In this document: piece by piece, positions 7,067 to 10,314 of the stretch | Layout of the letters: the number at the start of each line of letters is the position of its first letter | How positions within the stretch are numbered: position 1 is the first letter of the stretch | Made by a program: the position numbers and the translations under genes | The notes under the pieces: generated by a model | Told to the model about the DNA's origin: nothing | The model's input: the letters and a program-made list of their open reading frames with translations, nothing else | Databases searched by the model: none | Assembly (NCBI GenBank): GCA_964545715.1 | Contig: CAZJHX010000251.1 | Span: forward strand, 1 to 10,314 | From: CAZJHX01 sp964545715 | GTDB lineage: Bacteria > Myxococcota_A > UBA9042 > GCA-2863065 | Length of the DNA stretch: 10,314 bases | Reading direction: 5' to 3'

Positions 7067-7900
7067 TCATGCCACGGCGCGACGCAGAATCAACAGTCCA
7101 TCGCTGAACAGCTCATCGACGATCTCCGCGTCCTCTCCCGGATCGGCGCCCAGCTGTCGCACGCGGCTCAAGAGATCCTCGCGCGTGCAGCCGGGCTCTG
7201 CCAGGCGCAGCAGCTGGGCCAGCGCGTCGGGTAGGGTCTCGATCGACTGGGTGCCGTCCGGCCTGGCCACGATGAGCAGGGTCTCACGCGGGCCGGGCGA
7301 AAGAGGGGCGACCTCGGACAGTCGAATCGCCGGGTCCAGGGCTGCTGCGGCGGGATCGGAGCGCTGCGCCAGCTGGCCCTGCAGCGACTGGTAGAGGGCC
7401 ACCGAGCCGGGCGCCATGGATACAACCTGCGCTGTCGGAGACAGCGTCACGTCGGTGGGCGGCCGTGTCGCCAGGTGCGGCCGTCGCAACGTTGCGCAGG
7501 CCTGCTCGATGCGGGCCAGCTCCCCCACCCGCGGGTCCTTGAACCGGCGATCTGCGATGAGCCAGCCGCCAAACGAGACCGCCAGACTGCCGCCCGAGCG
7601 AATGCAGGCGTGCAAGGCGTTGGACGAGAAGAAGCGCAGCAACGCCAGCTGGCCACCGCCGGCGCGAATAGCCAGCGCGCCGCTGGTCGGATACTCCCCC
7701 AGCAGCCCGTGCAGGGAGCGCTGTCTGAAGAGGGGATCGGTGGTCCACGCGCGGCGATCGGGATCGGCCAGCCACCCGCGCTCGTCGGGCGTCAGATCCT
7801 CGCCGGCCAGCGCCTGATGTGGATCGGCGTACACCGCGCTGGCCAGCCGCGGATCGAACAGCATGCGGACCACCGCACGTTGCAGTGCCAGGTGACTCAT
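7067..7900 (-). CDS. Probable MNIO partner protein (MbnC/DUF2063-like), 277 aa
   Basis: Probably binds the substrate peptide for the MNIO enzyme encoded just upstream. The start ATG at 7900 overlaps the MNIO stop (ATGA), the tight pairing typical of MNIO enzymes and their partners. The N-terminal half (about 1-140) is helical and follows the partner-family pattern: LQRAVVRMLFDP at the N-terminus, RQRSLHGLLGEYP (60-72), LALLRFFSSNALHACI (85-100), then SLAVSFGGWL and VGELARIEQACATLRR (125-140). The C-terminal part (about 200-277) ends in a winged-helix-like pattern, DALAQLLRLAEPG-CTREDLLSRV and AEIVDELFSDGLLIL, which could be a peptide-recognition (RRE-like) or PqqD-like domain. There is no signal peptide. 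No single signature proves the family; the call rests on the pattern plus the operon position. Alternative: an unrelated helical accessory protein. Confidence 0.65.
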   Translation of the reverse strand: MSHLALQRAVVRMLFDPRLASAVYADPHQALAGEDLTPDERGWLADPDRRAWTTDPLFRQRSLHGLLGEYPTSGALAIRAGGGQLALLRFFSSNALHACIRSGGSLAVSFGGWLIADRRFKDPRVGELARIEQACATLRRPHLATRPPTDVTLSPTAQVVSMAPGSVALYQSLQGQLAQRSDPAAAALDPAIRLSEVAPLSPGPRETLLIVARPDGTQSIETLPDALAQLLRLAEPGCTREDLLSRVRQLGADPGEDAEIVDELFSDGLLILRRAVA

Positions 7901-8769
7901 CCCAGCGCCTCCGCCAGCCGCGCAAAGCCCGGCAGCGTGCCCTCCAGCGTGTTGCGCTCGCACTCGAAGACCACCGCCTTGAGATTGGGGGCGCGCTGGA
8001 CCACGTGCTCGAAGAGCTCCCACGTGTCGGGCAGGACATCGGCGGTGTGCGTGTCCTCGATAAACTCCAGGCCGCCGGCATCACGGGGCGTGCCGCCGGC
8101 CACGTGGATCTCCACCACACGGTCGAGCGGAAAGCCGTCCAGGCCGGTCAGCGGCCCGTGGCCGCGCATGCGCTGGAAGATGGCCAGGTGGGCGCAATCC
8201 AGCAGCAGGCCGGTGTCGGCGCGGTCGACCACGCGCGCAAAGAAGTCCAGCAGGTGCAGCGGGCCGATGAAGGCGCTGCCCGGCGGGTTTTCGGGCAGCA
8301 CCTCGTAGCCGGTGGCCTCTCGCAGCCTGACCACCCCCTCGGCCATGGCGGTGGCGCTGTCATCGCTGAGAATCGGCGGCAGCAGCAGCATGTGCCCGCG
8401 CTCTCGTCGCCCGAAGTGCCACAGGCCCGCGTCCCCGCACATCCAGGCCGGCTTCAGCTTGGCCGCGATGGCCCCGACCTCGGCCAGCCACACGTCATCG
8501 AAGTCCTCTGGATCGTCCAGATTGATGTCCAGAAAGTGGTAGGTGGTGGGCAGCCCCGACGCGGCCCAGGCGATGGCGGCCTCGTCCAGGCCTTTGACCG
8601 TCTCGACGCCGACCTCCAGGAAGTTGGCGTATTGCGGGTGCTCCGCGCGCAGACGGGTGACGTCCAGAGCCCCCTGCGCAGAAGCCGCACCGTACTCCGT
8701 GCTGACGCCCAGCCCCAGTTTGGGCAGGCCTTTTACGCGCTGGTCGAAGCCGGGCCGGCTCATTGGCAT
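7897..8769 (-). CDS. DUF692 / MNIO-family multinuclear non-heme iron oxidative enzyme, 290 aa
   Basis: MNIO enzymes (MbnB, TglH, HvfB and relatives) use a multi-iron centre to oxidatively modify residues of ribosomally made peptides in the cytoplasm. A TIM barrel can be followed strand by strand: GLGVSTE (19-25), NFLEVGVE (49-56), TTYHFLDIN (75-83), PAWMCGDAGLWHFG (107-120), EVLPENPPG (156-164), TGLLLDCAHLAIF (186-198), VVEIHVAGG (218-226), and AVVFECE (265-271). Candidate metal ligands fall at strand ends as in DUF692: His78, Asp113, His118, Glu160, Asn161, Asp191, His222, the IEDTH pair Asp239/His241, and Glu269. The usual SEH motif is replaced by CGDAGLWH. The first ATG (8769) makes a TAATG overlap with the upstream stop; ATG at 8763 is an alternative. 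The downstream partner overlaps by ATGA. Length matches the family. The substrate is not evident, because no short precursor gene is visible. Confidence 0.88.
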   Translation of the reverse strand: MPMSRPGFDQRVKGLPKLGLGVSTEYGAASAQGALDVTRLRAEHPQYANFLEVGVETVKGLDEAAIAWAASGLPTTYHFLDINLDDPEDFDDVWLAEVGAIAAKLKPAWMCGDAGLWHFGRRERGHMLLLPPILSDDSATAMAEGVVRLREATGYEVLPENPPGSAFIGPLHLLDFFARVVDRADTGLLLDCAHLAIFQRMRGHGPLTGLDGFPLDRVVEIHVAGGTPRDAGGLEFIEDTHTADVLPDTWELFEHVVQRAPNLKAVVFECERNTLEGTLPGFARLAEALG

Positions 8770-10314
8770 TACTTGGGCGGCGTGTACTGGATCACGGTGC
8801 CGTTGGCGCCCACCAGGAGCGCGGTGCCGTCGTCGGAGAAGGCGACCGCCGAGAAGTCGACCTTGGCCGGTGGCGTCAGCGGCGCCATGGTGCCGTCCTC
8901 CAAGACGTAGCGCAGCACCAGGCCGTCCTGCCCGACCAGCAGGAAATAGGTGCCGTCGTTGGAGACCGCCCCGCCCGTGATCGCGTCGATCGTGCGCGTA
9001 GGTCGACGCTGCCAGGCGCTCTGATCGGACAACAGCGCGCCGGCGCCACCCATGACGTGGAAGCTGCCGCCGGACCAGAAGCTGCGGAACAGGGGCTCTC
9101 CTGTGGTGACCGGCCACACGGAGGCCTCACCGGCCGCGTTGTAGGTAGTCGCTGCGCCCGCATCACCCGCCGCCAGCAGCAGGTAGTCATCCGCCGCGCT
9201 GACCGCCAGGGTGTTGGCCGCGTCAGCCGCGTACTCCACAACGGACTGGTCCGCCGAGTTGTAGACGAAGATCAGCCCGGCCTCGGCGCTGACGGCGTAG
9301 GCCTCGGCCCCATTCGGCGCCCAGAGCACGTCGTTGAAGGTGTCCACGCCCTCCACCGGCAGGTAGGTCGTGTCCTGCAGGTCGGGATCGTAAAAGAAGA
9401 GCCCGCCGGCCTCGCCCACCATGATCGCGAGGTCGCCCGCGGCGTTGAAGGCCACTGCGTTTATGGTCTCCGGGATGTCCTCCACCGTGAGGAACTCGTA
9501 CTGGAAGTCGTCGCCCTCGAAGCAGTCCTCGCAGAAGGGGGTAAACCAGAGCAGGTGCGGGGTGCCGCCGACCGGCGTGCCGACGATCAGCGCCTCGCCG
9601 ATGGTGTTGAACGCCAGGTCGAGCAGATGTGACGAGCTGCCACTGCTGAGCAGCTCTGAGGTGCCCAGACCGACGAGGGTCTCCAGCGCCTCGAGGGTGG
9701 CCGGGCCGACAAACGCGACGTCGTCCACGTCCTTGCGGCTGTTGAAGGTGCCCTCGTACGCGACCAGGTTGGCCGCCGCTGTCGCCGACAGACCGCCCGC
9801 CTCCAGCGCCTCGGCCGTGATGTCGCCGTTGAGGTAGATGAGCAGCGGATCCAGCTGCTCAGCGACCCAGTTCAGCGCAAAGGCGGTCAGCTTCTGGATG
9901 GTCTTGGCGCCGATGCCCGACAGCGCGTCGAGCTGGTCCAGGGACGTGAACAGCACGTCGTCGTCGGTGCCCGCCGTCTCGTCGGGACCCGCCTTGAAGG
10001 CGATGATCGCCGGCGGACCCGAGCCGCCGAGGCCGACGTCGCCCACGAGCACGCTCTTGGTGGTCGACTCGTGGTTCAAGAACTCGAGCGTCTGAGCAGC
10101 CGGGTCGGGGGAGGCGCCGGTATCCCCGGTGTCGCCGGTGTCGCCGGTGTCGCCGGTGTCACCCGTATCGCCGGTGTCACCCGTGTCGCCGGTGTCACCC
10201 GTGTCGCCGGTGTCACCCGTGTCGCCGGTGTCGGTGGTATCGGTCGTGTCGCTGGTATCGGTCGTGTCGGTCGTGTCGGTGGTATCGGTCGTGTCGGTGG
10301 TATCGGTCGTGTCG
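8769..10314 (-). CDS. Secreted-type protein with Asp-Thr-Gly/Thr linker, duplicated HhH units and beta-propeller; N-terminus beyond the window
   Basis: The frame is open to the right edge, so the N-terminus, probably a signal or lipoprotein peptide, is missing. The visible order is: a low-complexity linker of 22 Asp-Thr-x units; then two helix-hairpin-helix-like units, the first around LNHESTT to DALSGIGAKTIQKL and the second from LNGDITAEALEAGG to VAFVGPATLEALETL; then a repetitive region of about 290 residues that reads as a beta-propeller. Its blades follow patterns such as INAVAFNAAGDLAIMVGEAG and FSAVAFSDDGTALLVGANG. A CxxC-type CEDC occurs before the first blade. HhH segments linked to a GPDxxxGTDDD-like turn are known from exported proteins in this bacterial group. 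A TTG in the frame at 10079 is not a credible start because the repeat linker continues in frame upstream. The stop TAA overlaps the MNIO start, so it is the preceding operon member. Function unknown. Confidence 0.75.
   Translation of the reverse strand, partial: DTTDTTDTTDTTDTTDTTDTSDTTDTTDTGDTGDTGDTGDTGDTGDTGDTGDTGDTGDTGDTGDTGASPDPAAQTLEFLNHESTTKSVLVGDVGLGGSGPPAIIAFKAGPDETAGTDDDVLFTSLDQLDALSGIGAKTIQKLTAFALNWVAEQLDPLLIYLNGDITAEALEAGGLSATAAANLVAYEGTFNSRKDVDDVAFVGPATLEALETLVGLGTSELLSSGSSSHLLDLAFNTIGEALIVGTPVGGTPHLLWFTPFCEDCFEGDDFQYEFLTVEDIPETINAVAFNAAGDLAIMVGEAGGLFFYDPDLQDTTYLPVEGVDTFNDVLWAPNGAEAYAVSAEAGLIFVYNSADQSVVEYAADAANTLAVSAADDYLLLAAGDAGAATTYNAAGEASVWPVTTGEPLFRSFWSGGSFHVMGGAGALLSDQSAWQRRPTRTIDAITGGAVSNDGTYFLLVGQDGLVLRYVLEDGTMAPLTPPAKVDFSAVAFSDDGTALLVGANGTVIQYTPPK
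10116..10314 (-). repeat. In-frame 9-bp tandem repeat (22 units) coding Asp-Thr-Gly and Asp-Thr-Thr
   Basis: From 10116 to the window edge the sequence is a perfect-frame 9-bp tandem array. Thirteen units encode Asp-Thr-Gly; nine units nearer the edge encode Asp-Thr-Thr, one of them Asp-Thr-Ser. Codon alternation adds an 18-bp higher-order period in each half. The array continues past the edge. It codes for a flexible acidic linker, typical after the lipidated Cys of exported proteins. Confidence 0.95.

Noticed and set aside
7819..8910. 363-codon plus-strand open frame over the MNIO gene
   Set aside because: Antisense shadow of the DUF692 gene; it has no motifs and spans the junctions of two overlapping minus-strand genes.
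10116..10314. CRISPR-like repetitive pattern
   Set aside because: Units are 9 bp, directly abutting and in coding frame, with no spacers. It is a protein-coding tandem repeat.

Overview
The window is a GC-rich stretch of a bacterial chromosome. It most likely comes from Myxococcota or a related former deltaproteobacterial lineage. Three things suggest this: a secreted Ig-like protein with a Cys/Gly-hydrophobic-basic C-terminal tail of the MYXO-CTERM sorting type, a large VWA lipoprotein, and a secreted-type protein with Asp-Thr-Gly repeats and helix-hairpin-helix motifs. The species cannot be named from the sequence. Coding density is very high, and no tRNA, rRNA, insertion sequence or CRISPR array is visible.

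Left block (1-3493, all minus strand). In transcription order it holds an APP1/DUF2183-like HAD phosphatase, an FkbM-type methyltransferase joined to it by an ATGA stop/start overlap, a 123-bp gap, a secreted Ig-like protein with a C-terminal sorting-type tail, and the first 209 codons of glucose-6-phosphate dehydrogenase (zwf). The zwf start lies 64 bp inside the preceding gene in another frame. The phosphatase/methyltransferase pair looks translationally coupled. Linkage of these two to the Ig-like protein and zwf is only positional.

Middle (3494-4672). A 237-bp divergent intergenic region is followed by the only clear plus-strand gene. It encodes a soluble protein with N-terminal zinc ribbons and a C-terminal PDZ domain, translated from a TTG start with a good ribosome binding site. 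It converges on the right block with only 51 bp between stop codons.

Right block (4673-10314, all minus strand). This looks like one operon. Transcription order is: a large secreted-type protein (N-terminus beyond the window) with a (Asp-Thr-Thr)/(Asp-Thr-Gly) linker, duplicated helix-hairpin-helix units and a beta-propeller; a DUF692/MNIO enzyme (multinuclear non-heme iron oxidative family, as MbnB, TglH and HvfB) starting in a TAATG overlap; its probable MbnC/DUF2063-like partner starting in an ATGA overlap; and, 54 bp later, a 779-residue lipoprotein with a Cys-rich N-terminal segment and a VWA/MIDAS domain. MNIO enzymes with such partners modify ribosomal peptides, usually at Cys, Asn or Asp. 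No short precursor gene is seen here. The open and interesting possibility is that the MNIO pair modifies one of the two large exported proteins of its own operon, with the Cys cluster of the lipoprotein the best visible candidate. That is inference. The operon structure and the enzyme identity are well supported.
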